Source: Montifringilla adamsi
Taxonomy: Eukaryota; Chordata; Aves; Passeriformes; Passeridae
DNA length: 64,000 nt
Reading direction: 5' to 3'
Assembly: GCA_017590115.1 (NCBI GenBank)
Contig: JAGGNK010009114.1
Location: forward strand, 22,172,662-22,236,661
A program made the translations under genes and the position numbers. The notes beneath the pieces are model-generated. The model did not search any database. It was given only the letters and a program-made list of their open reading frames with translations, and was not told the DNA's origin. Positions 13,189-26,012 of this stretch are shown here, in pieces. Numbering within the stretch: position 1 is the stretch's first letter; every line of letters starts with the position of its first letter.

Positions 13189-13194
13189 GATTAT
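13189..13194. repeat. Target-site duplication, right copy (GATTAT)
   Basis: Exact match to 12622-12627, directly following the CA at 13187-13188. With the preceding base the two flanks share seven bases (AGATTAT), but the A here is the last base of the LTR. Confidence 0.6.
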
Positions 13195-14265
13195 CAGGGC
13201 CTCCCAGAACTGGAAGGAAAAAAAAGATTCCAGAATTATGAATTAGAGTTGACGCTTCTTTAACAGATCAATGTCCAGCTCTATAAAATCACTACATTTA
13301 TCTTGCTAGGCATAGGCCACTAAAAATATACTAGGTTTATGCTATTGAATTTGATTATTTCCCTTGGTTTCTTGGGTGCAGAGGTGGGGGGGTACGGGTT
13401 GGGTTTTTTCTTTCTCTAAGGGCAGAGTATTCAAACCATTCTGTCTAGTCATTAAAAGGCAACTGTGAACACTGTTTCATTTCCACACCCTTATCTCTCC
13501 CCATCGTGGTATTTAGCTTGGTCATGACTTTAAGTGACAAAGCATAAAAATAATTCCTAAATTCTCCCTAGCACTGATGTTTCAAAATTCAGTTCTTGGG
13601 AAATAGAAAACTGCAATAACATCAGCACTTCTACAGCCTGCCACTTAGCTAAAAGCATTTTGTTTTGCCCCAGTGTATTTCACAGCAGCACCTGCCTAAT
13701 GCCAAACACTCCCAGGTATTTGCTGAGGCTGGTCAGCAGTTCATTAGCACTAATGTACATGTCATGCACTCACACCCAGTGGATTAGGTTGCTATTTAGA
13801 TTATCAAGCTGCATTTTTGCAGACAGGGAAGGAGAATGTGCCATGTGCCAGCATTAATGAGTTAATTAAATTAGAAAAATTCCAATGCAGGAAGCTAAAA
13901 TGCTTAGATGAGTTGAATATTATGGGAATTACAAGACAGCAAACACAGCACTGCTGTACTATTCTGCCTATACACCTAGATATTGACTGACTTTGGAAAG
14001 TTCTATTAAAGGATGTGTCAAGTGGTTCTGAAACATCTGGACAGAATAATATTCTTTTCTAGTTTTCTTTTTTTGATGCAGTTTTCCTGTGGAATAATTA
14101 ATTTTCATACACCCCACATTTCTTACAATCTCTAAAGCTGTTACAAAGTTTATTGGAAATGTACAGGCAATGCCCAGAGTCAACTGTGCCCTGCAAGTTA
14201 TTTTGTGACCCAAAACACTCCCTAATCCAGTGGTCCTATAGTTCTGACTGAAAACTTTCCAGCAG
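13195..14265. other. Non-coding spacer with one G-quadruplex motif
   Basis: Unique AT-rich sequence between the LTR and the CR1 pair. Its one notable feature is the G-run cluster at 13386-13403, listed separately. Open frames are under 85 codons and unrecognised. Confidence 0.55.
13386..13403 (+). other. G-quadruplex motif with short loops
   Basis: Seven G, then TAC, GGG, TT, GGG. Splitting the first run as GGG-G-GGG gives four G3 tracts with loops of 1, 3 and 2 bases, matching the standard G3+N1-7 definition and predicting a stable fold in single-stranded DNA or RNA. No nearby gene gives it an obvious role. Confidence 0.6.
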
Positions 14266-14532
14266 TCATAGAACCACAGAATGGCTTGGGTTGAAATGGA
14301 CCTTAAAGATCATCTTGTTCTGACCCCGACACCACGTGTAGGGATACCACCCAACTAGATCAAGTTGCTTCAAGCCCCATCCAACCTGGCCAGACAACCT
14401 GTGCCTCACCACCCTCTGAGTACAGGATTTCTAACATCTAACCCAAATCTCTCTTCTTTGTTTTGAAATCATTCCCCCTTGTCCAGCACTATCTGCCCAT
14501 CATATAGCAGGCCATGATAAAGTAGCCCCACA
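14266..14532 (-). mobile_element. CR1 LINE, truncated 3' portion (antisense)
   Basis: Reading plus, the block opens with TCATAGAACCACAGAATGGC, then TTGGGTTGAAATGGACCTT and AAAGATCATC. It continues through CCCCATCCAACCTGGCC, CCTCACCACCCTC and ATTCCCCCTTGTCC: the reverse complement of the avian CR1 3' untranslated region, in order. Relative to the remembered consensus, some tens of bases are missing between CCTGGCC and the ACAACCTG block, an internal deletion. It is 5'-truncated (the 5' end lies near 14532) and carries no open reverse transcriptase. Divergence is substantial, so the copy is old. The minus strand is the CR1 sense strand. Confidence 0.85.
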
Positions 14533-14596
14533 AAGAAGTGTGGGAAGGGCCAGAGCTAGACAAGGAACCTTCTCATCTTTCACCCTTCCTTGGCAG

Positions 14597-14652
14597 TATG
14601 TTGGAATAGATGATCTCCTAACTATTCCAAGATTCTTCGATTTTTTGTGATT
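14597..14652 (+). mobile_element. Probable second CR1 3' end (sense)
   Basis: TTGGAATAGATGATCTCC, a shortened TATTCCAAG block and GATTCTTCGATTTTTTGTGATT follow the order of a CR1 sense 3' terminus, including a decayed ATTCTGTGATT-like terminal repeat. It points the opposite way to the CR1 piece 65 bp to its left. It is short and diverged, so it is less certain than its neighbour. Confidence 0.5.
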
Positions 14653-17600
14653 TTAATGAAGTACAATGACATTGACACATGGCAGTCTACAAAGGGTTGA
14701 CTCAAGAGCCAAATGCTGTGGATCTCACCTGCCCTTAACCTTCCCTCAGAAGGGAATCAGCAGAGCACATAGGATGGTCTCCTACAGTTTTTGACTGGTG
14801 ATTACTTGCCGGCAAAGCAGAGACTCAGCAGCATATTCTAGAAATACAACATTTGGAAGAAAGCATCCCAGCTCTAAATTCCACCATGTTTCAGCCACAG
14901 TTTGCAAAACATATTTATGCTTTCTTCATGAAAGGTAATCTTCCATTTATTCAGCAAACTAAACAACCAGTAAAGCTTTCTATAGCACTGCTCTGAGGAT
15001 TTAAACAAGTTAAGATTAAGGGCTTAAATCCAGCAAACCTATCACTGTGCTCAAAATAATACCAGGAATTTCAATACATGAGAAAATAAAGAATATGGCA
15101 TTAAAGATGTTATTACTATGACAGCTGTCAAGATGAATTGCATGAGAAGCATTTAAAAGATTTATATCTCAGTATCTCACCAGGTTAATTAAATGGATGC
15201 ATGCATTCATTTAAGAGGATAAGGTGGGTTGCAGTGACATAAAATGAGAGGGCTCAAGATTATATTCTTTCAGCATTAACAGGAACGGGTTGAACCAATA
15301 TCATTTCCGTATTCTGTAATAAGCATGATTCATCCGTTGCCATTTTCAGCTCTCATTTTCTTTCTGGCAGGAAAAAAAAAAATACTATGAACATTTATAG
15401 ACTAACATAATCAAAGCTTTAACCTTTTCAGTATTTTCTATTTGGATTGGCTGTCCATTTTTATCATAAGATTTCAGGGCCATGCCTCAGGGAGGAGAGG
15501 AATCGCCAGTAAATTACACCAAAGAATGTTGAAAGGTCAAAGGATTACCCTTCCCTGTTTGCTTTCATGGGACATATGAAACATTCATATCACGCAATAA
15601 AATTATCAAGACAAAAATGATGAAAGATAAGCAGATAGAATGCATGAATCCATAGTCAGGACAGCATGGAAGAAAAAGGAGATATTATAGTGTTATCACC
15701 AATAAAAAACAGATTATGACAATGGTGTTTCTGTATCCTTAGCTTCTGCACTGAAATCAAATCCTTCAGAACGCTGCAAGACCTGTAACCAGGACAGAGA
15801 TATCCAAGCATGACTGAAACTATTCAGGCTGAAGGAAATGTTAGATCCAAAGCTCCCATTTCTTGGCTCAGTTTCTAACCACCCATTGTTATATATTACC
15901 TATTACCAAATACTATTATAAAATATGTGAAATAGGTTATTATGTGGTAAACACAGACTCCCTTAGTCACTGAGCCTCTTTCAGCAATGCAAGGCTGTTA
16001 ACCTGCGAAAGGCATGTTCTGAGCACATCAGCAGCTGCCTCTGGGGGTTTCAGCACACATTTGTCTCCCCTGGGAACCACAGCTGAGCTTAGTCAGAAAT
16101 AGTCAGTTCCAGGCACCTGCAGAAGCTGAACTCCAGGACCTGAGGAAATATCACTGTTACTGTTCACAGACCTACAGGGTTATGTGGTGATTTCAAGGTT
16201 CAAAAGCAAATGCCCCATTTATATCCCAATAAAGACTCCTCTGGCATCGACTAGATGCAACCTCTAACCTAGCACATCATTAATAAGGTTAGTTATTTCT
16301 CATGGTAAAGTGGCTGGTTGGCAGCAGAGACTCAACAAAAATCTCATCAAACATTGAATTATAAATTTTCTTCAGAGGCAGTGACATCCAGTTCATCTAA
16401 TGTGTTCCAATATTCAGAAAAATAAATGCAATTAAATCCAGCATCTGAATCAGTTTGATAGACAACTAACTGGAAGAAAGAATTTAAAACACATAGTCAA
16501 ATTCTCTAGGTTTTGCTCAGTTTGATTTTTGTTTTCTTCTATCAGTATAAATCGAGGCACTACTCAAGAAAGTCCAAGAATTTCAGACCTACATGTAAGA
16601 TCTGTATCAGGGTCCCTGTTGCAAGCAATGGTGGATTGCCAATTCAGTTTTTGGAACTAGGAGCTCTTGAAATGTGCCTAAAGATCCCTCCCTCTCTGAG
16701 GCAGATGCATTTCAGTCAGCATCTCTTTTGCCTGCCCATCTGTTATAATCATAGTCCGGAGGGACCACTAAAAATCATCAGTTCATTGTGTGCACTCCAC
16801 CCCTTCCACCTGCACTGCTAAAAGAGATGATGTCTGTGATGGTCACAGTATCCCAAATAAATGCAACTCCTTTTGGTCCTCCTTGCCAGCAGAGATTAAA
16901 GGAATAAAAGGTCATTTATTTACTGTGGCATTCCAGCTCAGTGGATATGAGGAATTACTAAACCATCTTAACATAGTGTTCAGACATCTGGTTTTACTCC
17001 TCAGAGCACTGGGTAACGCTTCAAAATGCTCACATGGCTCAAAGGAAAACTCCCTGTAGAAAGTAAGTATTGCAAAAATGTTTCCTTAGTTACTAGTAAT
17101 ATGTTCAGTATCCAGCTCTGTGCATCCTTAGATAACCAAAGCCATTTGCATCAGAGGGAAATGTCAGTGTCTAGGCTGCAGAATTTGCTCCTAATGAATC
17201 TGGGGCTTTGTGGGTTGTAACACAGTGTCTCACATTTCACCTTGTTGTACAGACACTCCCAGTGGGCCAGGGGCTGTCCTTACATTACAGGCAGTAACCT
17301 CATGATGTTCAATAACAGCCCAGAAAATAAGGTGAATCCAGCTCATAATCCCGTTCTGGCCTGTGAAAAATAAGGGAAGATAAGGTACAGTGAAATGCAT
17401 GTCATCCCTCCATGACCTGGGAAGGGAGCAGCTGAGAAAGAGCTCCACTCCTCTATATGCAAATATATGAAAATATCTCCTACAACCCACCAAGACTAAA
17501 GTCCACCCTGAGGAAGCGCAAGAGGGGAAAGACAGCACTGATCTCTTCCAGCCAGACCAGAACTGAACCCCTGGTTTGAAGGGATGGACTAGCAGGGAGC

Positions 17601-20600
17601 AAAGTGAGAGCACACAGCCTCAGTCAGCTGAGCAGCTTCAGGTGCTTCCCACAGAGAACACCATGCATATTTCTATCAGGAAAAAAATCGTGTATTACTT
17701 ATTTTTCTGCCTTCAGAGCTCTGTACATTTGTACAGTTAGGACAGTGACAGGTCCTTGGACTCTGCAGTCACCTCTGTTCACTGCTACAGACAAGACACG
17801 CAAGAGACATGGTACCAGAGCAGAATTTGGAGGTGCCAGAACTAATCTAGCTCCTATAAGGATGGGCACTGAAATCCTTCAGCTGGTTGCCCACCTTTTC
17901 AACCTTTGCAGAAATTAAAAGTCTACTCACATTTCAGCTGACCTAGCATCACCTGAGCACGACCTAAAAGAATTCAGCTCCAACTCTCATGCATGTTTCA
18001 GCAGAGTCTGTACTTCATGGTCACAGCAGAAAGGTGACAGAGTACAACTCAGCTCTACCACCTTCAGGTTTTTTGTGGGATGTATTCCCTATACACTGAT
18101 GACAATACATAAAGGAAAGTCCCAGGGAGATATACCAGCCAATAGAAGTTCACTTTATTCTTACACAGCAGAGCATGTAGGACTGTGGGATATCAAGACC
18201 ATAAAATTGAAAAGAATTGATACACATTGATTAAATCCACCTTCAGCTTATGGCCAAGAAAACTATCATGGAAATATTAAAAGTGAATGATGTTGTGTCA
18301 TCATGCATATTTTCTTAATGGTGACAGAACACTGCACAGCGTTGGCATTCTAAGAAGGCCTCCACCTCTTACTCCTGCAATTTTAGAACAATCTCATCTC
18401 TATTGCTGAATTCAGCCTGAGCCAAAAGGATAGAGACAAACTTTATGGAATTCATACAGTTGCAGAAAAGATGATTAAAGTATTGACTTGGTAGGGAATG
18501 AATGACCAGTCCCTTCATAGCAGCTTTAAACAATGACAAAGAGGAGACTAAAATGTCAAGGAATGACCATCCACACAAGTTTGAGGGACATATCCTAACA
18601 CTAGGGACAGCAAGAAATTGATTAGGTTTATTGACAGCAGGCTGAAAAGAAATAAAGAGGGGGAAATGATGCTGAGTATCTGAAGAAATTACCTAAAGTG
18701 AAATCCAATGCAGAGAATCAAAAGAACACTTGTCATACGAAAAAATTGGGCAGGAAGAAGTTAAAAAAAACCCCACTGATAGTGAGAATGCTGCCAAAAG
18801 TAAGATGTCCAACAACCCTGACGAGGAAGAAAAGCATCTCTTCTCAGCATCTCTGTAGTTTGCTGTAAGTTCATCCACATTAAAGACAATTAAAGGCTTT
18901 TGTGTTTGAAAAAATGATACTACATCCTTCCTCTCCATGCCATCAGCTGCTGGCAATGTTTATTCCAGCTCCTCAGTGTGAAGACTGTTTGTCACACACT
19001 GATTTCTAATTTCTCTATCTGCCAGAAATGTAATAAAAATGTAAATGAAAAAAATAATAATGAATTTCCTACTTAAAAGGTTCGTAGCTCTTCTATGTTT
19101 TATGTCATTCTCTCAGTCTTTAGCTCTGCTGTGCTCAGCTCTACCAAGTGAAATGTCAGTACCAATACAGACTGCCATCACAGATAATAATCCAACACTC
19201 TGGGATTACGGATACCATACTATCCAGAAAATATTAGAAAGAAATGAACTATACTATTAGGATTCCTTAATCTCTCTCTCAAGCATCAATGCAAAATAAA
19301 AACAGTCCAACAAGAAAAGAAAAAAAAAAAACAAAACAAAAGAGTACCAACCAAACCAAAACTACTGGCAATTTGTAAGTCAGTTATTCACTAAAATCTG
19401 AAAGATGTCCTTGCTTTTAGAAACAACAGTTGGGTTGGCACAGAATTTTTCAACCATTTTTTTCCTATAGAATTCATATAATGACTCCAAGTGGATAATT
19501 TTTACCTAGATTATTTCTTGGAACTATAGCTATGAAGATTTAAATAAAGCCTTTAAGTGTATAGTTTATGCACCTCTCTAGACTTGCAATAACCAAAGTT
19601 ATTTAATATTATTATTTAGCTCAAAATTCAGCTGGGAAATATAAAGCATTATTAGTATGGAAAAATGTTAGTACACTTGCATGTTCTAAATGATCCACTG
19701 TGAATTTGAAGACTAAATATAACATTTAAAAGTTTGGAGTTTTTTCTACATAAAGTTTATTAATTTAGGGTGGATTGGAAAAAAAAAACCTGTTTTGAGT
19801 ATAAGCAAGGAAAAAAAAAAACCAATCTGCTTGGTTCATTTCAGGTAAACCTTAAATGTTTGTCCATATTTTTAGTTGGAGATTTAGGTTGATTCACTGA
19901 CTTCTCCTGTCTCTGTTTCTCCACTGCCCTGTGAGGGTAGTAATATATGTGTCATTTACTGAAAAAATCCTCTTTGTCAAAGACTTTAACAGTGAAACTT
20001 TCTATTAGTGCTGCTTCTCTGTGTCACTACTCTTCTCTATCTACCAGATGTGCACATCACTATAAACTCAAACAGGGGAATAATCCTCTCTCCAAACTCT
20101 GCTCTGTGCAGTGGAAGACACTCAGTTTTCATTCATGTCTTTGCTGTTCTGTCAAAATTAATTTGATGGGAGAAATTCAGCTAGGACTGAATTAAAGCCA
20201 ACAAAGAAAAGATTCTGCCACCAAAAGCAGCTTCATAGGTGAGACAGATATCCTCTACTCCCTCCACAGATTTAAACCCATCTTCCCTGCAGGGGAAACT
20301 AGGAAGCATTAAAGCAGCATTAAAAAAATAATAATTAGGGCAGGCCCATATTTTTCTTTAATAGTGGGGGAATTAAGCAGGTTGCTGCAGCCTTTAGTGC
20401 TGTTCACCTTTGATTTTCCTTGTTGGCTCACAGTAATATTACCTGCAGCTACTGGAAATAAGAGAAACTCTGAGTGGGACTCCAGGAAAGGGAAGGGAAA
20501 AAAAAAGAAGCCAGGTGGGGCCTTCATGGGACTTCTTGCCTAAAGGTGTTCCCTAAACACACAAAGTTTCACATTCTTCCCCTCTTCTTGGATGAGGATT

Positions 20601-23600
20601 CCGGGAGTTAAATCTCCAGCTCTGCTTTGCCTCACAGCTGGCTGAGCCACCACATCCAAGCTGAGCATGGCAGAGCTGAAGGGATCCACCCTCAGCTGGG
20701 GCTGGCTCAGTCAGAGACCTCAGGAGGGGTCTCAGTTATGCTTCCCAGTGCTACAAACTCTTGAACTCTGCATCCAAGCTCACAATCCTCAGTGATACAT
20801 AGGATCCAAACCTGGAATTCAGCTAAAGAGGAATAAGTAAAACAGGTGAAGCATAACTTGTTTTCACACAGAAAACAGCCAGGGGGTAAAAGTAAGATTT
20901 CTGTGTTTTTCTGTGGAGACAGGACTCCTCAGTAAGATTTGCTCCCTGCCAGGAGCAAGGAAAACCCTGCCTAGGGTTTGTGTGCACTGTGTGTGTCTGT
21001 ACCTCACAAACCATTCTGTTCCCAGGTCTGCACCCAAAACTACCATCTAGGTGATAAATTCTTGGCAGTGCCTTATGAAAGCTTTTTCTTGGGACAGGAG
21101 AATTTTCTGGCAATCAAAAAGAAAAGCAATTCACTTGATTAAAGACAAATTGGTAACTATAAATGACAGAACTGGTTTGCCATGAACATCAGGATGCATT
21201 CCCAATCAATAACACCAGGACAGAATTGCAGCTTAAGGGAAGGAATTTACTAGTTTTAGGAAAGAACATCATTAAATCCCAGACAAGGCTACAGATTGTC
21301 AAGCAGAGAGACAAGCAGAATGGCCAAGCTGAGGTATTGTAGATTGTGCTACCCTTGTCAGGTTTTTTGTGCTCTCTTTAATTTACTGGCGCAACCTCAA
21401 AATTCAGATGAAGATCTTGGTCTCAAAAGTTAGAGCTAACAGGCAGTGACATAACAGAGAGCTGTTTATTAAAGTGTTAAACCAGGTTTCATTTTAATGC
21501 TTTCCTTTATAGCAGCAGGTGTTTAAAATCCTTAATTACATGGCTGAACTTTTAGTATTTTCTAAATTTTTATCCTATGTAACTGCAATGAGAACCTGGG
21601 CCTTTTACCTCCAGCATAATACGGGAATTAGACAAGTTTGATTATTAATAATTAGGATTTTAGCATTTTACCTCTGGATTAGTGCTTCAAACTCAGATAA
21701 GGTTGGTATGGAATAAAAGTGATTTCCATCAGCTGGCTGCTCAGTGACCTCTAAGAAATATTACAAGTGGGTAGTGGACAGGTGTCTATATGATTAAAAT
21801 ACACTTTGCAAGCACAGTTGACACCCTGGAATTTTCTTATTACGAATCTATAATCTGCTCCCCCAGCTCATAAATTCAAAGTATTCAGGGGCCCTGAGAT
21901 GTCATTTAAAGACAAGAAGGAATACAGTACTCTTTGCTAATCTCACAAATAAAGTACCTCTGTTTCTACAGCAGTTTTGAGTCACTGGACAAACACTTTT
22001 GTGCACTGCAAAGACTATCAATCACACTATTAAAACTAATTCATTATATGTTAGGTACCAACATTAAAAACCAAATAAAAACCTAAAGTGCTGTAGGTTC
22101 TCTATCAAAATCTCACAGCCAGCACCATGTATGGTGTTCACTGTAAAGAGTAGAATATACACGGCACCAACAAAGTGGAATCATACAGGGTGTCCCACAT
22201 ATGCATGAACCAACATGAATTGAATCAATATTCCCAGACATCCAGAGAGAACTCAAGTATTTTTTGTAGTAAAAAATGCTAAAATATTTTTGGCCAGAGA
22301 AGGTGAGCTCAACTTGAAAAAGAGGTGGTTCTCTGGCTAGGAACCAAGGAAACAGCTTTGTGTTTGAGGAGGATTTGGGGGATAGGCTGGGGAAACATCA
22401 CAATACTTTATGGCTTTTGAATAACCAAGCCCATAATTCAAGCCTCAAGCCTTTAACCTGTTTCTCTTTAACCCATTCAGAGATTTTGTCTGAGAACATG
22501 TGACAAAATTTTTTCCATTCATTTTCTTTCTTGTTACACCAGTCTGGAGCAAAGTCAGAGCCCTTCAGGCTTAGGCCTTGGGGCAGATGCAGCTCCATAG
22601 AACTGAGAGACTTCCCAAGAGTATCATGGAAGCTTTTGTGGACTTATCATTTATTCACATCTGTGTTAACGAAGGAAAGTAGGAGAACCTGGTACAGAAT
22701 CCAAACACAGAAGGACACTTTGGTAAAATCAATACCTAGCAATTTAAATACATGTCCAAGATGTTTCACCCCTCTGAAAAGGAGCATTGTTTGGTCTGGC
22801 CCTGTTCACGATGCTATAAGATTTATAAGAACATAAAACAACTGTTGCTAAACTTGGCACTGTTGTGCTGTAGGGGAAGGACTATGGATCCATGCAAGAA
22901 TAGAGCCCCCACCTCAACATGGGAACAAAACACAGATGAGATTAATTAGCTCAATAAACAAAGTAATCTTAATTTTGTGAAAGGGTGAGAGAGATGAACC
23001 TCATAAAAAAACCCCACAGTTTTCTAATGGTCCTACTAGAAAAGTCTTACTACAAATTTCCTCCTAGGAATTTCCTTCTTAAACTGATTTTCTCAGCCAC
23101 TAATTTCCTCTGCAAGTGGCAACTGAAATATAGGGACAAAACCACTGCTAAGCAACTTAGCATTTACACCTCCAGCCTCCAGTTTAAATCCATTAAAACA
23201 AGTCTGCATTTTACATATATTTTAGATGGAGCTGTTAAAAGGAAGAGGAAGAACAGGAATGTGTGCAAAGCAAGTATTCATGCACCTGGTTTTAACACAT
23301 TTCTGTCACATTGTCCAGCAGAATAGCAATAACCTTCTCCAACTGAACCACAAACACCAAAAGTTAAACACTGAAGACAGCACTATTAACAAATTGCAGA
23401 TGCATGGGAGTCATCCAGAAGGACCTCACCAATCAGCAATGAGAGGAAGAGAGAGCAAATCATGCAGAAACTATTTAATCAATGAGTAAAGACAATTATA
23501 ACATCTGTTAATCTTTTGTGTAGGTTATAATTAGATGCTGTGGAGGAGTAGCCTTTAAGGGGGAGGCAGGGAATCCTTTAACATCTGCTAGAAGGGCAAA

Positions 23601-25964
23601 CACTGTGCAATAAATGACTTTAAATGCAATCAGCAAAATGAGAGCTGCGCAGAGTTCACAAAAGGCCTGTATAAAAACAATAAGGATAACAAAATATTTT
23701 GCCAAAGGTCAACTCCTGCAGCACTAGAGCCTGAATAATGAGTTCTAGTTTATAGGCCACATCAAAAACAAACGTGATTGTACCTCTGAAAAACAATTCT
23801 TTTCTCATTTGTGTCATTATAGCAAAAGCACATGCTGCTGCTGTATATCACATCAGCTTAATGACTTATTAGGGCTCTATCTATCAACCTTGAACAATTC
23901 AGAATAAACAGGTAGGTGTGATGTATTTTAAAGGCCAGAATTCAGTCTGATTAGACTGACACAGAACTGCACCGCACTGTAAAAGTGATGTGATTCTGAT
24001 TTTAAATAATTAATCATTCAATAGCTTCTAAAAGATCTAATTATTTACTCATTTTGATGTTGAAAACAACCATATGCTCTAAGCTGTTCCTCACTGAAAA
24101 CGTGAGTCCAAGAGGGAGGTATTTTATCCAGTTTAACACAGCCCTCTACTGGCAAAATAACCCCCCAAAATCTTACCACAATGTACCATTTTGTCAGATC
24201 ACTTCAGAGCAGCAGAAAAGAGCCTACATTTTACAGCAGTCACACCAAATCTTAGAAGATAGAATAGATCAGAGTTTTAGGACTTTGCATAAATTAAGTC
24301 ATCACTTAATCTCTCCAGAATTCCCTTGAGGAGAGCATTACTTCCTTTCACTCACCAGATGCAGCTCTGGCCATCAACAGAACACTGAAGAAACAAGCCA
24401 AGTGCTCATATCTAGAGGAGTAAGTAATTTTAGAAACAAATGCAATCCTTCTGCTTGTGACAAGTTGTGCTGTGCTCCTCAAGGATTGCCACTGCTTCCC
24501 CACAGGACTGATGCACACACGTGATTTCAGTTTGCACAATTAGGTAATATTTAGTACAGGCAAAACAAGCACAATACAGCCCAGCTGCCAAAAGGATACT
24601 GTTTGAAACACAAATGTTAACTACCACCAAAAGTAACTTCACTGCTAAAGAATTTCTGCTTCCTTCTCTCCACCATTGCTGAAAATCCACAGTGGTGATT
24701 CAATACAGCTTCAATCAAAGTGAAGCAGACAATGAAATTTGCCTCTGTTGTTGCATGTGGTAATTAACTCTTCCTTTTTGTCTTATGTCTGAGCAACAAA
24801 GAAACAAAAGGATACAGTAACATGTTGAATTTAACAATTTAGATAACGATGAATTATAATAATCAATTAGCATTGTCAAAGAAAACAACTTGTGACATGT
24901 ATTTGATTCTGTCCAGACCTATTGTGTGCACACACTATCCAAGGCAGGTTTGGCTCTGAAAACAAACAGGGCTGTCCTGTGGAAAGCTTATCAAACATGC
25001 AGTTTAACAGTGGCATTTGTTCTAGCTGTGTGTCAATATTAATAGACCATATTTCAGCAACATAATTTTTATCCACTGCTTTATAATCCAGCCTGCTTTT
25101 CAGGGTCTGCACCGTTCATAGCCCCTAGGGAATGTCACAGCCCGTTTCCAGAAGCCATTGCCACTGTACAAACCCCTTTTATCTGATCCACCTGAATGCC
25201 AAGCAGTGGGCACAAAAAAGATTTTTCAGTGCTTTTCACATAATAGCTATCTAACTTTTCATCCTGAAAACATCATGAGTAATTCATGTAACCATCAGGG
25301 GAAACCTAATGTAATTCAGGTTCCTGCATGCTGCACAAGCAGTATCAGTAGGCAGTACAGAACAGAGCATTACAAGTGTTAATGGCTCATGTTCTATTTA
25401 CATTGTACATTTATCCTGTTTTAGTCATAAAACACCATATTACATGTTTTCATTTCTGAAGGTATTCTGGCAGCTGTGGCATGAATTTTGCTTCAGCATA
25501 AGTGCAGTCCTGCCAGGAGCTGAACACGTGCAGAGCCACACACGAGCTGCAGAGCATCCTGCTGCATTTGGCCCTGGCTGCACCGTGCTGAGCTCCTCAG
25601 CCAGCTGAGAATCCCTTTGACACCTTTGTTCCGTGGCTTTTATCCAGCCGCAATCCCACTTGTCAGATGATTACAGGCTGGAGTCTGCTCTTATTCCATT
25701 TCTTTTCAGACGGTAAGAAAGCCCAAAGAATTGACATTCTCTTGGCAATTGTCCCTCTTAATGCCATCCCAGAATATTATCAGATTATACTCTGTATCTT
25801 CGGGCAGATTTCTCAGGAAAAATCCAACCAGAGGATCCCTTGGCTGAAAAGTGAGCTCAATCTATATCCTAATTTGCTACATTGGTATATAAGAAAGAAA
25901 ATGTAAATGTGAGAAGGAAAATGAAAAAGAGGAAAATGAAAATTGGATAATTGGATGCCCACGG
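14653..25964. other. Non-coding sequence, no gene seen
   Basis: About 11 kb of unique AT-rich sequence. The longest frames are 127 codons (minus, 17230-17613) and 113 codons (plus, 22985-23326); neither resembles a known family. Three overlapping plus frames at 16513-17220 lie in different phases and do not form a gene. A-rich low complexity occurs at about 19308-19342 and 20318-20335. TACAGGGTGTCCCA at 22184-22197 recalls a mariner-type terminus but has no inverted partner that I could find. No further CR1 end was recognised. Confidence 0.5.
19308..19342. repeat. A-rich low-complexity tract
   Basis: Mixed A and AAAAC/AAAAG runs including a 12-A stretch. Simple sequence, no body of a retroposed element recognised beside it. 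Confidence 0.7.
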
Positions 25965-26012
25965 GCTCATCAGGTTTGGATGAGCTTTTTTTTTTTTTTT
26001 TTTTTTTTTTTT
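25965..26012 (+). repeat. 7-bp hairpin followed directly by 27 T
   Basis: GCTCATC (25965-25971), a 7-base loop and GATGAGC (25979-25985) form a perfect stem, and the next base starts a run of 27 T (25986-26012), the longest homopolymer in the window. In bacteria this would look like an intrinsic terminator; in vertebrate DNA the T run is more simply a grown homopolymer or a minus-strand poly(A) tail. I see no flanking duplication or AATAAA on the minus strand to support retroposition. Confidence 0.7.

Noticed and set aside
16741..16790. Possible antisense CR1 start (AATCATAG...GGGACCACTAAAAATCATC)
   Set aside because: Only a loose match, with none of the following CR1 blocks; not enough to call.
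16513..17220. Run of three overlapping plus-strand frames suggesting a gene
   Set aside because: They lie in different phases with stops between them and resemble no family.
18693..18956. 87-codon minus frame with a hydrophobic stretch resembling a membrane segment
   Set aside because: A single short frame; the hydrophobic run is expected by chance and no neighbouring exon extends it.
20570..20800. GC-richer stretch considered as an exon or CpG island
   Set aside because: It has almost no CpG and no sustained open frame.
22184..22197. TACAGGGTGTCCCA, resembling a mariner-type terminal repeat next to TA
   Set aside because: I found no inverted partner in the surrounding kilobases and no transposase remnant.
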